Source of the DNA: Streptomyces fildesensis
Lineage (GTDB): Bacteria > Actinomycetota > Actinomycetes > Streptomycetales > Streptomycetaceae
NCBI RefSeq assembly: GCF_016107395.1
Contig: NZ_JAAIKO010000013.1
Location: 88,216-152,215, forward strand
Reading direction: 5' to 3'
Length of the DNA stretch: 64,000 bases
In this document: positions 34,694-43,200 of the stretch, one piece after another
Numbering within the stretch: the stretch's first letter is position 1
Layout of the letters: the number at the start of each line of letters is the position of its first letter
Notes under the pieces: model-generated
Told to the model about the DNA's origin: nothing
Databases searched by the model: none
The model's input: only the letters and a program-made list of their open reading frames with translations
Position numbers and translations under genes: made by a program

Positions 34694-37600
34694 TCAGTCA
34701 CGACGGTGCGGGGTGATGTGCAGCCGGTCCTGCGGGAACAATTCGGCGCCGATGACCCGGGCCGCGTTCTCCACGGTGAGACGGATTCCTTCGACGCCCC
34801 GGAGTGCGGTGAGGTCGAGCGTGGTGGTGGCCGGGGCGGTGGCGTAAAGGAACCGCAGATCCACCAGGCCGGGCAGAAGCCGCACCAGAGAGGCCAGATC
34901 GACGACGGGTGACGGATCGACGAGCTGGAGCGTCGCGACAGCCGGCATGGTTACCAGAGCCTCGGTGATGTGGTGCCGGACATCCCGGAGCACCAGTTTC
35001 CTGAGATCGGGCAGGCCGGCGAGAGCCGATAGACAGGACACCTCGTCGGGACAGTCGATCGACACCCACCCCAAACTGCGCCATTTCTCGATTCCGCGCA
35101 GGCTTCGGACGTCTGCGTTCCGAATCAGCCAAAGACGAGTCAGCTGTTCCAGTGCCGGCGCGTCGCGGAAATCGGCCCACTCAACGTGTGTGGCGAGGCC
35201 CAGAGAACGCAAGGACTCCAGACTCTCCAGTACCCGGAGATCCAGAGGCCGCGTGAAGTTCCAGAGGTCGAGGTACTCGAGGGAAGTGTTGTCCCTCAGA
35301 TCCTCGAGGTCGGTGATGCCCGGACAGTTGGCGATACCCAACAGCTCCAGTTCAGGAGCGGCCGAAACCCGGCCGAGGTTGTCCAGAAGCGGATTGTCCT
35401 TGATGTTGAGACGTTGTAGGTGGACCGTTCTGGACGGCGGCAATAGCTCTTCAGGAGGCAGCGCTCCCACACACCAGAGGAGCCTGGCGTGGGCCAGCGA
35501 AGGCAGGGCCCGGAGTTTGGCCGCGCTGTCGATGGTTACCCATGAGTTGAGAAGCGAGTACTTGAGTACCTGCTCCGCATAGGCGTCGACGGGGAAGTGG
35601 TCCCACGCCTCGACAATGCTGAATTGCACCTGCGACCGCTCGTCCTGGGTGAACCTGCTGATGAAGGCCATGGCCGCATCCGTGCCGAGTTTCCCGGCGG
35701 TGCGGACCACCGCCGCCGCCTCCTGCACCGAGAGGCCGGCGGGTCCTGGCAGCAGTTCCAGGACGACGGGGCCGACCGCGGCCAGCGCGTCGGCGCCCTC
35801 GTCCGAGCGCGGCGGGATGAGGGCCGCCGCCCGCTCCTCCACGGCGGTCCGGACGACCGCGTCCAGTTCCACCGCCTGCTCCAGGCAGGCCATCGCCAGC
35901 AGATGGAGCCGTGAGCGGTGGCTTTTGGTGCGGTCGCCCCGGGCGACGAGCTGGTTGAGGAGCCGGGCGCGCTCGTCCGGGCGGGCGTGGGCCACCGCCA
36001 TCCGCAGGACGTCCTCCCACTGGTCGTCGTGGGCGTTGCGGACGAGGAACGCGAAGTCGCGCTCCTCCACGGCCGCCTTCGCGCCCAGATAGTCCTGGAA
36101 GGTGCGGTGGATGAAGTCGACGGTGCCTTCCGCGGGCTCGCGCAGCAGTCCGCTGCGGAGCAGCAGGTGCTGGAAGACCTGCGACGCGTCCCCCATCGCG
36201 GCCACCGCGGGCATCGCGGGGAGCGCTGCCGCGATGAGCTCCTCCGCGTCGGTCTGGTCCATCTCGACCTGGCCGTTGCGGATCATCCAGTAGGCCAGCT
36301 TCTGGAGGAGCTGGATCTGGGGTTCCTCGGTGAGCCGTACGTCGATGTCGCGTTCCAGGTCGCGGCGGCCCAGCAGCATGGACATCGCGGCGTCGTACAG
36401 CTGCTTGCGGCTGTGCGGCAGATAGCCGCGGCGGTCGCGGTGCAGGGCGCAGATCAGTCCGCACATCAGGGGGTTGGTGGCGAGGCGGGCGAGGTCCTGC
36501 TGGGTGCGGACGGCGTCGAGCAGGGAGCGCTGGTAGCCGTCGGTCCTGGCGGTCTCCTCGGCGTCGGCGTCCGTCGCGCGGGCGGCGTCGTGCCAGCGGG
36601 TGATGAACGCGCCGACGTCGTCACGGCCCATGGGGGAGAGCGCCAGCTCGGCGAAGGCCTCGCCCGCGAGCCACGCGTCCGAGACCGCGGAAGGGCGCGA
36701 GGTGACGAGCCACAGGTTGCCGGGGAAGGCGATCAGCAGATCACGCAGCCAGTCGCGGACGCGGTCGCGTTCCCGCTCACCGATCTCGTCCAGCCCGTCG
36801 ACGAGCAGCAGACCCCGGCCCGCCTGGAGGATCCGCTCGGTCCAGCCGTCCGGCGCGGTCAATGGGACGTTCGCGGAGCGGAGGAAGTCGGCGGGGAGCG
36901 GCAGCTCGCCATGGCGGATGAGGGTGCGCAGCGGCAGGACGAACGGGACGCGGTCCCGCAGATGGTGATCCCCGGCGTCCTGGTCCTGCCCGGCGGCGGA
37001 CACCGCCAGCCACTGCACCAGCGTGGTCTTCCCGGATCCGGCGAGACCGCGCAGCAGGACGCGCTCACGCCCGGCGAAGGTCTGCTCCGCGCGCACCGAC
37101 CCCCCGCCGCCCGGCAGCGGGCTCCCCGGTGCGCCGCGGTCGGGTTCGGTCACCTCCAGGCTGAGGTAGGCCGCGTCGAGCGGCCAGACGGCCCGGGAGC
37201 GGTCGCTGAGGTCGATCCCGAAGATGGTGAGGGTGGAGTGCCGCTTGGCGATGTACGCCGCGTAGCGGGACGTGAACGCCGCGTCCGGGTCGACCGGCCG
37301 GGTGATGAACGTGTAGGCGCAGCCGGCGGCATCGAGCGCGCCCATGAAACCCCGGTGTCGCACGAGCTCGGCGACGGGGACGGTGATGAGCCGGCTGTGC
37401 GGCCAGCCGCGTGGGTCGCCGCAGACCACGGCCATCAGCAGGGCGCCGCAGAAGACGGCCGCGCCGGACATCCCGGCCCACGCCGACCCGCCGTCCTGTC
37501 GTGCGGAGGGCGGGGCGTGGTCGCTGTCCAGGACGTACTGGCGCTTGAGCATCCCGGAGCCGGGTTTGAGGGTGCCGGTCACCTGCTCGCTGTCGAGGGA

Positions 37601-37966
37601 CTTCCCTTCCGGGCCGCCGCGCTGGACGTACGGGAAACCGATCGCCTGGCAGTCACGGATCGGGGAGAGGGAGTCCACCTCGCCCAGCTGGACGAGGCCG
37701 GTGGGCGGCACCAGGTCGACGGGGGCCTCGATGAGGGCGACGTCGATCTCGCGCTCGATCTCGTGCGGCTGCCACACGACGCGGCACCGCACGTCGCCCG
37801 GGCCGCCGGGTACGGCGATCCGGATGTCCAGGCCGTCACCGATGACGTGGGCGGCGGTCAGCACCAGCCGGGGGCTCAGCAGATAGCCGCTGCCCTGCCG
37901 ACCGCCCGAGAAGACCGCCGCGATCCGGTTCCGCTGGGGGCCGTCGGCCCCTGGCCCGGCGGCCAC
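34694..37966 (-). CDS. trypsin-like protease / NACHT ATPase / leucine-rich-repeat protein
   Basis: This 1090-aa protein is built like an NLR immune receptor. Residues 1-215 form a trypsin-like serine protease with a complete apparent triad: His40 (LTAAH), Asp75 (IDVALIE) and Ser167 (GMSGAAVF). A linker (YAAYIAKRHSTLTIFGIDL, about 236-254) leads to a NACHT NTPase with Walker A GLAGSGKTT (307-315) and Walker B GLLLVDGLDE (385-394). Helical domains (about 480-800) and LRR-like repeats (about 830-1070, e.g. LELLGIANCPGITDLEDL) follow. It is cotranscribed with the trypco2 gene 5 bp upstream. It is predicted to sense an invader through the repeats, oligomerise with ATP and activate proteolysis. The start is a GTG without a clear ribosome site, so it is probably coupled. 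Confidence 0.88.
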   Translation of the reverse strand: MAAGPGADGPQRNRIAAVFSGGRQGSGYLLSPRLVLTAAHVIGDGLDIRIAVPGGPGDVRCRVVWQPHEIEREIDVALIEAPVDLVPPTGLVQLGEVDSLSPIRDCQAIGFPYVQRGGPEGKSLDSEQVTGTLKPGSGMLKRQYVLDSDHAPPSARQDGGSAWAGMSGAAVFCGALLMAVVCGDPRGWPHSRLITVPVAELVRHRGFMGALDAAGCAYTFITRPVDPDAAFTSRYAAYIAKRHSTLTIFGIDLSDRSRAVWPLDAAYLSLEVTEPDRGAPGSPLPGGGGSVRAEQTFAGRERVLLRGLAGSGKTTLVQWLAVSAAGQDQDAGDHHLRDRVPFVLPLRTLIRHGELPLPADFLRSANVPLTAPDGWTERILQAGRGLLLVDGLDEIGERERDRVRDWLRDLLIAFPGNLWLVTSRPSAVSDAWLAGEAFAELALSPMGRDDVGAFITRWHDAARATDADAEETARTDGYQRSLLDAVRTQQDLARLATNPLMCGLICALHRDRRGYLPHSRKQLYDAAMSMLLGRRDLERDIDVRLTEEPQIQLLQKLAYWMIRNGQVEMDQTDAEELIAAALPAMPAVAAMGDASQVFQHLLLRSGLLREPAEGTVDFIHRTFQDYLGAKAAVEERDFAFLVRNAHDDQWEDVLRMAVAHARPDERARLLNQLVARGDRTKSHRSRLHLLAMACLEQAVELDAVVRTAVEERAAALIPPRSDEGADALAAVGPVVLELLPGPAGLSVQEAAAVVRTAGKLGTDAAMAFISRFTQDERSQVQFSIVEAWDHFPVDAYAEQVLKYSLLNSWVTIDSAAKLRALPSLAHARLLWCVGALPPEELLPPSRTVHLQRLNIKDNPLLDNLGRVSAAPELELLGIANCPGITDLEDLRDNTSLEYLDLWNFTRPLDLRVLESLESLRSLGLATHVEWADFRDAPALEQLTRLWLIRNADVRSLRGIEKWRSLGWVSIDCPDEVSCLSALAGLPDLRKLVLRDVRHHITEALVTMPAVATLQLVDPSPVVDLASLVRLLPGLVDLRFLYATAPATTTLDLTALRGVEGIRLTVENAARVIGAELFPQDRLHITPHRRD

Positions 37967-37971
37967 GGCGG

Positions 37972-38316
37972 TCAGCTGCCGGCGTCGGTGAAGTGGCTGC
38001 TGTCGCCCTCGTCGTCCATGTGGATGTCGAGATGGCCGCCGGTGGCGGCGTTCTTCGGCTTGAGGGTGAAGGAGACCGTGTGGGTGCGGCCCCGGGAGCG
38101 GGTGCCCTCCACCCCGGCGTCCACGACCCAGGCCTTGACGCCGGCCTTGCCGGTCACGTCGCGGCGGATCTCCACGGTGAACTCCATGTGGATGTCGCCG
38201 ACCTCGAAGCGGACCGCTTTCCCGCTGCCGCGCGCGGCAGCGGTGGCCAGGCCCTCACGGACCGCCTCGACCGCATCCGCCAGCTCGATGTCGTTCAGGT
38301 ACTCGTCCGCCGCCAT
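37972..38316 (-). CDS. trypco2-domain protein
   Basis: The 114-aa protein is a single trypsin-co-occurring domain 2 (trypco2). An N-terminal helix DIELADAVEAVREGLATAAARG precedes a beta-rich part (AVRFEVGDIHMEFTVEIRRD, KAWVVDAG, HTVSFTLKPK). Such domains are described next to, or fused with, trypsin-like proteases of bacterial conflict systems. The stop is 5 bp from the protease-NACHT GTG, so the two are one operon. The role is unknown; it could be an adaptor, inhibitor or substrate of the protease. The ATG at 38316 has only a weak ribosome site. Confidence 0.85.
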   Translation of the reverse strand: MAADEYLNDIELADAVEAVREGLATAAARGSGKAVRFEVGDIHMEFTVEIRRDVTGKAGVKAWVVDAGVEGTRSRGRTHTVSFTLKPKNAATGGHLDIHMDDEGDSSHFTDAGS

Positions 38317-38796
38317 CGTGTGCGCCCCCGCCCTGTCGATGGGGCAACGGTAGGGCAGCCGGGGCGGGCGCCGCCATGCTTTCCGGGGAATTGAGTGGCG
38401 GGGGTCACAGGACTTTCGGCCCGGGTGAATGACGGAACGTCCCGCGGGAAAGCGATTTGATCTTATTGCGTGGTGACATGGCACACGCGCCATTCCGAGC
38501 TTACTAGGCGGAATAGTCGATGCTTCAAGGGCTCGGAAGGCGGTTCCGCACCGGCCGCCGGAACCGCGGGAAAAACACCGTCGGTCCCATGTTCTGGCTG
38601 GTCGAGCTAGGTGCGCCGGACTCACTCAGTAGCCGGGGTGAGCTTGGCAAGAGGCGTTTCGTCCTTGCTTTCGCTACGGCCGCAGTTAGTAGCAGCGCGC
38701 CTTGTGCGGGCACAGCGAAGCGCGTTACCAATGAATGGCCGGAGCGGCCCACAGTCGCTCCTGCTTCATACCCCCCATTCAGTGAGGTAATCCTGC
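38317..38796. promoter_or_regulatory. 480-bp divergent region between trypco2 and M23 peptidase genes
   Basis: No gene is seen. Structures present are a perfect 9-bp hairpin GCGGTTCCG/CGGAACCGC (38540-38548 and 38559-38567), a CTCAC/GTGAG hairpin around 38628-38643 and a GCAAG/CTTGC hairpin near 38648-38669. The sequence from 38600 to 38796 is likely a structured 5' leader of the peptidase mRNA. No known riboswitch consensus was recognised. Confidence 0.5.
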
Positions 38797-39501
38797 ATGC
38801 TTAAGAACTCGACGAAGAACCACGCCCCGAAGTCCGTCATGCGTGGTCGTGCGGCCGTGGTGGCGGGCGGCGTGTGCGTGGCACTCGCGCTGGGCTCTAC
38901 GGCGGCCATGGCCGCCGACTCGCAGGACGCGGGTCTCTTCGGGACCGCGTCGGCGAACAGCATCGCGGACGTCATGAAGACGCAGGCCGACGTACAGAAG
39001 AAGGCCGCCGCGGCGAGCGCGAAGGCCGCTGCCGCGAAGGCCGACGCCAAGAAGCGGGCGGCCGTGAAGTCCGCCGCGGACCGCAGCGCGCGCCAGAACG
39101 CCTGGGTGAAGCCCGTGACCAGTTACACGATCGGCGCGTCCTTCGCGCAGGCCGGCTCGCACTGGTCGCACAAGCACTCCGGCCAGGACTTCGTGGTGCC
39201 GACCGGCACCCAGGTCAGGGCTGTGCACGGCGGCACCGTCGTCGAGGCCGGCTGGGGCGGCGCCTACGGCAACAACATCGTGATCAAGCACGGGAACGGC
39301 ACGTACACGCAGTACGGCCACCTGTCGAAGCTCGAGGTCTCGGTCGGCCAGACCGTGAGCACCAGCCAGGAGATCGGCAAGTCCGGCAGCACCGGGAACT
39401 CGACCGGCCCGCACCTGCACTTCGAGGCCCGCACCACGCCGGTCTACGGCTCGGGCATGGAGCCGCTGTCGTTCCTGCACCAGCACGGCGTCAACATGTG
39501 A
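38797..39501 (+). CDS. secreted M23-family peptidoglycan endopeptidase
   Basis: This 234-aa protein has a signal peptide (about residues 1-40, cleaved near AAMAA), an Ala/Lys-rich coiled linker (about 60-95) and a C-terminal LytM/M23 domain. Zinc ligands are visible in HSGQDF (His and Asp) and in GPHLHFE (His-X-His). It should cut peptide cross-links in the cell wall. The ATG is preceded by GTGAGG. A long, structured upstream region suggests leader-based control. Confidence 0.92.
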   Translation: MLKNSTKNHAPKSVMRGRAAVVAGGVCVALALGSTAAMAADSQDAGLFGTASANSIADVMKTQADVQKKAAAASAKAAAAKADAKKRAAVKSAADRSARQNAWVKPVTSYTIGASFAQAGSHWSHKHSGQDFVVPTGTQVRAVHGGTVVEAGWGGAYGNNIVIKHGNGTYTQYGHLSKLEVSVGQTVSTSQEIGKSGSTGNSTGPHLHFEARTTPVYGSGMEPLSFLHQHGVNM

Positions 39502-39540
39502 CGCATGCCGTCAGGTGACCCACAGCGTCATCAGCGGTGA

Positions 39541-40116
39541 TCAGTCCAGGTTCCGGTGAGCCTGGGCGATGAGATCGAGGGCGACCTCGAGGATGGCTTC
39601 GCGCTTCTCCTCGGGGTCGCCCTCGATGTTCTGCACGGCGAACATCCCGGCGTGCATCGCGAAGAGCGCGGTGATGCAGCGGACCTGGCTCGCCATCGAG
39701 AACTCGGGCTCCTTCAGCAGACCGTTGAGCGCGAGCATCTTGCTCTTGAACTGCTCGCCGATGCTCAGCTCGCGGACCGTGGCCTGGTTCTCCTGGATGA
39801 AGCGGAACAGCGCGCTGGCGCCCCACAGGGCGGCGCTGTAGCGGCGCAGCATCTCCTGCTTGTTCTCCAGGGTGCGCGGCTGCGCCTCGGCCCAGGTGAT
39901 CAGCTCGTCGACCGGCCGGCCGATGTCCTCGACGATGCTGGTGAGGATGTCTTCCTTGGTCTTGAAGTGGTAGTAGAGCGCGGCCTTGGTCACCTCGAGG
40001 TGCTCGGCGATCTCGCGCAGCGAGGTCTTCTCGTACCCCTGCTCGGCGAAGAGTTCGAGCGCGACGTCCTGGATGCGGTGGCGGGTGTCACCGCGACGTG
40101 CCTGCGAAGTGCCCAT
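39541..40116 (-). CDS. TetR-family repressor
   Basis: This 191-aa regulator has an N-terminal helix-turn-helix (about residues 10-55, DTRHRIQDVALELFAEQGYEKTSLREIAEHLEVTKAALYYHFKTKEDIL) and a C-terminal ligand-binding/dimer domain. AGGAGAG precedes the ATG. It is divergent from the MFS exporter at 40295, and the space between carries two mirror-image operator-like arms. It most likely represses both genes until a drug or metabolite binds. Confidence 0.92.
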   Translation of the reverse strand: MGTSQARRGDTRHRIQDVALELFAEQGYEKTSLREIAEHLEVTKAALYYHFKTKEDILTSIVEDIGRPVDELITWAEAQPRTLENKQEMLRRYSAALWGASALFRFIQENQATVRELSIGEQFKSKMLALNGLLKEPEFSMASQVRCITALFAMHAGMFAVQNIEGDPEEKREAILEVALDLIAQAHRNLD

Positions 40117-40178
40117 GGCTACCGCTCTCCTGCGTCGACCGCCCGAATGGCCGGTATGGCTTTGGTCAAACGTAATCT

Positions 40179-40249
40179 ACTTACTTGACGACCGGCTAGC
40201 TGCGGCTTACCTTCGGTATCGTAGCGAACTAGCCGGGCGGCAAGTAAGT
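40179..40249. promoter_or_regulatory. paired inverted TetR operator arms and divergent promoters
   Basis: The 21-bp arm at 40179-40199 (starts ACTTACTTG, ends CCGGCTAG) is repeated inverted at 40229-40249 with 19 of 21 matches. A plus-strand promoter is embedded, with TTGACG (40185-40190), a 17-bp spacer and TACCTT (40208-40213). The mirror arm puts TTGCCG in the equivalent place on the minus strand. Confidence 0.75.
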
Positions 40250-40294
40250 ACCAAAAGCACAAGCGGGCCGCCCCATCCAGGGGAGGCACCGGTC

Positions 40295-41881
40295 ATGTCC
40301 CAGACCGCAGAAACGCCACCCGAAGCGGCTCCTCAGCGCAGTGTGCGTGTGGTTCTGCTCGGGCTCATGATCGCGATGTTGCTCGCGATGCTCGACAACA
40401 TGATCATCGGTACCGCGATGCCGACGATCGTAGGGGAGCTCGGCGGCCTCAACCACCTCTCCTGGGTGGTCACCGCGTACACGCTCGCGACCGCCGCCTC
40501 GACGCCCATCTGGGGAAAGCTCGGCGACATGTACGGTCGCAAGGGCATCTTCATGACGTCGATCGTGCTGTTCCTGGCCGGTTCCGCACTCTCCGGCCTC
40601 TCCCAGTCGATGGACCAGCTGATCGCCTTCCGTGCGATCCAGGGCCTCGGCGCCGGCGGTCTGATCGTCGGTGTGATGGCAATCATCGGTGACCTGATAC
40701 CGCCTCGGGAACGTGGCAAGTACCAGGGCATGATGGCCGGCGTCATGGCGCTCGCGATGATCGGCGGACCGCTCGTCGGCGGCACCATCACCGACAACTG
40801 GGGCTGGCGCTGGAGCTTCTACATCAACCTGCCGCTCGGCGCGGTGGCGCTCGCGATGATCTACATCGTGCTGCACCTGCCGAAGAAGCGCGTCCAGGCC
40901 CGTATCGACTACCTCGGCGCCGGACTGCTCACCGTCGGCATCACCGCGCTGGTGCTCCTCACGACCTGGGGCGGCACCCAGTACGGCTGGGCCTCGGCGC
41001 AGATCATCGGGCTCCTCGTCCTCGGCGTGGTCGCTATCGCGGCCTTCATCTGGGCCGAGACCCGCGCCAAAGAGCCCGTCATGCCGCTGCACATCTTCCG
41101 CAACCGCAACTTCTCGCTGATCTCCCTGATCGGCTTCCTGGTCGGTTTCGTGATGTTCGGCGCGATGACGTTCCTGCCGCTCTACCAGCAGACCGTCCAG
41201 GGCGCCTCGGCCACCAACTCCGGCCTGCTGCTCCTGCCGATGCTGCTGGCGATGATGGTGGTCTCGCTGATCGCGGGCCGGGTCACCACCCAGAGCGGCC
41301 GCTACAAGATCTTCCCGATCATCGGCGGCGCCCTGATCACCGTCGGGCTGTACCTGCTGTCCACCATGGACACCGGGACCACCCGCTTCATGTCCGGCGT
41401 CTACATGGCCGTGCTCGGCGCGGGCATGGGCTTCCTGATGCAGATCACCATGCTCGTCGCGCAGAACAGCGTCGAGATGAAGGACATCGGCGTCGGCAGC
41501 TCGTCCGCCACGCTCTTCCGCACCATCGGCGGCTCGTTCGGTGTCTCGCTCTTCGGGGCGCTCTTCACCCACCACGTGCAGAACACGATGACGGAGCTCG
41601 GCGGCACCGCGGGCAGCAAGGCGATCGGGGCGGGCGCCCAGCTCGACCCCGCGCGCATCGCCCACCTGCCGGCGGAGGTGCGGGACGCCTACCTGCACGC
41701 GGTCTCCAACGGCACGCACACCGTCTTCCTGTGGGGCGCGGTGATCAGCATCGTCGGCTTCGTGGCGGCCTGGTTCGTCAAGGAGATCCCGCTGCGCGGT
41801 GCTCCGCAGGCCCCCGGCGACGGCGACAAGACCGACAAGGACGAGGCCTCCGAGGCCCTGCACCCGGTCGAGGCGATCTGA
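40295..41881 (+). CDS. DHA2-family (EmrB-type, 14-TMS) MFS exporter
   Basis: This 528-aa membrane protein has about 14 hydrophobic helices. Motif A is GKLGDMYGRKGIFM (about residues 77-90), and motif C-like glycine/proline text (AMIGGPLVGGTI) is typical of drug/proton antiporters. MLDNMIIGTAMPTIVGELGG near the N-terminus is the DHA2 motif D1. The ATG at 40295 has GGGGAGG upstream. It is controlled by the divergent TetR gene. The substrate is unknown, likely a toxic or self-made compound. Confidence 0.93.
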   Translation: MSQTAETPPEAAPQRSVRVVLLGLMIAMLLAMLDNMIIGTAMPTIVGELGGLNHLSWVVTAYTLATAASTPIWGKLGDMYGRKGIFMTSIVLFLAGSALSGLSQSMDQLIAFRAIQGLGAGGLIVGVMAIIGDLIPPRERGKYQGMMAGVMALAMIGGPLVGGTITDNWGWRWSFYINLPLGAVALAMIYIVLHLPKKRVQARIDYLGAGLLTVGITALVLLTTWGGTQYGWASAQIIGLLVLGVVAIAAFIWAETRAKEPVMPLHIFRNRNFSLISLIGFLVGFVMFGAMTFLPLYQQTVQGASATNSGLLLLPMLLAMMVVSLIAGRVTTQSGRYKIFPIIGGALITVGLYLLSTMDTGTTRFMSGVYMAVLGAGMGFLMQITMLVAQNSVEMKDIGVGSSSATLFRTIGGSFGVSLFGALFTHHVQNTMTELGGTAGSKAIGAGAQLDPARIAHLPAEVRDAYLHAVSNGTHTVFLWGAVISIVGFVAAWFVKEIPLRGAPQAPGDGDKTDKDEASEALHPVEAI

Positions 41882-41900
41882 CCCCCTCGTAGCGCCCGTA

Positions 41901-41941
41901 CGACGACGGCCCCCGGCATCTCCTGCCGGGGGCCGTCGTCG
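41901..41941. terminator. bidirectional terminator between MFS gene and cseC
   Basis: A perfect 18-bp stem (41901-41918 with 41924-41941, core GACGGCCCCCGGCA) has a 5-nt loop. The arms extend further through CCCGTA/TACGGG with a small bulge. It serves the two convergent genes. Confidence 0.9.
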
Positions 41942-41955
41942 TTGTACGGGCATGT

Positions 41956-43194
41956 CTACCGGGGCAGCAGCAGCTGCGCGACCGCGCCGCCGCCGTCGGA
42001 GGCGGGAGCGTTGCGGAAGGTGAGCCGGGCGCGCAGTACGCGGGCCTGGCCGGTGGCGATGGTGAGGCCGAGGCCGTGGTCGCCGCCGGCCCGGTCGGAG
42101 CTGCCGGTGCGGAAGCGGCTGGGGCCCTCGCGCAGCAGATCGTCGGGGAAGCCGGGACCGTGGTCGCGGATCCGCAGGAACGGCCCGTTGATGCTCACCT
42201 CGGTCTGCGGCTTGCCGTGCCGGGCGGCGTTGGCCAGCAGATTGCCGAGGATGCGCTCCAGCCGGCGCGGATCGGTGTGCACGACCGCGTCCTCGATCAC
42301 CGTCACCACGGCATCGGGATCGAGCGCCAGCACCCGCCTGCGGACGAAGTCGCCCAGGGCGACCTCCTGCAGATCGGCCTGCTCCGCGGCCCCGTCCAGC
42401 CGCGCCACCTCCAGCACGTCCTCGACCAGGGTGCGCAGCGCCTGCGCCCGGTTCCGCACCAGCTCGGCGGGACGGCCCGGCGGCAGCAGCTCGGCCGCGG
42501 TGACCAGCCCGGTCACCGGGGTGCGCAGCTCGTGGGCGATGTCGGCGGTGACCCGGCGCTCGGCCTCCAGCCGGTCCTGCAGGGCGTCGGCCATCGCGTC
42601 GACGGCGGCCGCCAGCTCGTCGGTCTCGTCCCGGACCCGGCCGCCGATCGCGTCGCGCACCCGTACCTCGGGGTTGCCGTCCGCCACCTTGCGGGCCGCG
42701 ACGGCGGCCTTGCGCAGCCGCCGGGACATCTGGCCGCCGATCAGCACTCCGAGCGCGGTGCCGCCCACCACCACCGCGAGCGAGCCGACGACCAAGGCCT
42801 GGTCGAGGTCGACGAGGACCGAGTAGCGGTCCTTGAAGGTGGTGCGCAGCGACAGGATGCGGCCGTCGTTGGTCGGTGTCTCGGCCCACACGATCGGCGC
42901 GCCGCCACTGTCCTGGACGTACGTCGCCCGTTCGCCCCTGGCCGCGAACTCCTTGAGCGGCTTGGGCAGGGCCGGGTCGTCGAGCTGGGCGGAGAAGACC
43001 TTCTTGCCGGTGACCTCGTAGATCCGCAGCGCGGACTGCACCCGCTCGTCCTGTACGTCACGGGAGTTGTCGATCATGCTGACGCGGGCGGCGTTGTGCA
43101 CCACCAGGCTCAGCGCCACGGCGACGAGCACCGATACGCAGGCGATGGCGGCACTGAGCTTCCAGCGCAGACTGGAGCGGGGGAACAACGGCAT
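41956..43194 (-). CDS. cseC: sensor histidine kinase CseC (cell-envelope stress)
   Basis: This 412-aa kinase of the SigE system has a helix at residues 10-32, an extracytoplasmic sensor (about 33-135), a second helix (about 137-157) and a HAMP domain (about 160-210). The HisKA domain has His in TADIAHELRTPVTG, and HATPase_c contains LGNLLANAARHG, DHGPGFP and GLGLTIA. It detects cell-wall damage and phosphorylates CseB. It follows cseB by 6 bp and is the last gene of sigE-cseA-cseB-cseC. Confidence 0.93.
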   Translation of the reverse strand: MPLFPRSSLRWKLSAAIACVSVLVAVALSLVVHNAARVSMIDNSRDVQDERVQSALRIYEVTGKKVFSAQLDDPALPKPLKEFAARGERATYVQDSGGAPIVWAETPTNDGRILSLRTTFKDRYSVLVDLDQALVVGSLAVVVGGTALGVLIGGQMSRRLRKAAVAARKVADGNPEVRVRDAIGGRVRDETDELAAAVDAMADALQDRLEAERRVTADIAHELRTPVTGLVTAAELLPPGRPAELVRNRAQALRTLVEDVLEVARLDGAAEQADLQEVALGDFVRRRVLALDPDAVVTVIEDAVVHTDPRRLERILGNLLANAARHGKPQTEVSINGPFLRIRDHGPGFPDDLLREGPSRFRTGSSDRAGGDHGLGLTIATGQARVLRARLTFRNAPASDGGGAVAQLLLPR

Positions 43195-43200
43195 GGTCTG

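Noticed and set aside
38560..38582. SigE-type promoter GGAAC...GTC upstream of the M23 peptidase
   Set aside because: The spacing between GGAAC and GTC is about 15 nt, shorter than I expect for SigE promoters, and GGAAC is part of a perfect hairpin.
38520..38796. c-di-AMP (ydaO-type) riboswitch upstream of the M23 peptidase
   Set aside because: Expected from biology, but the conserved GGGGAACC and CAGCTAACCTCG-type blocks are not present in readable order, so I list only an unexplained leader.
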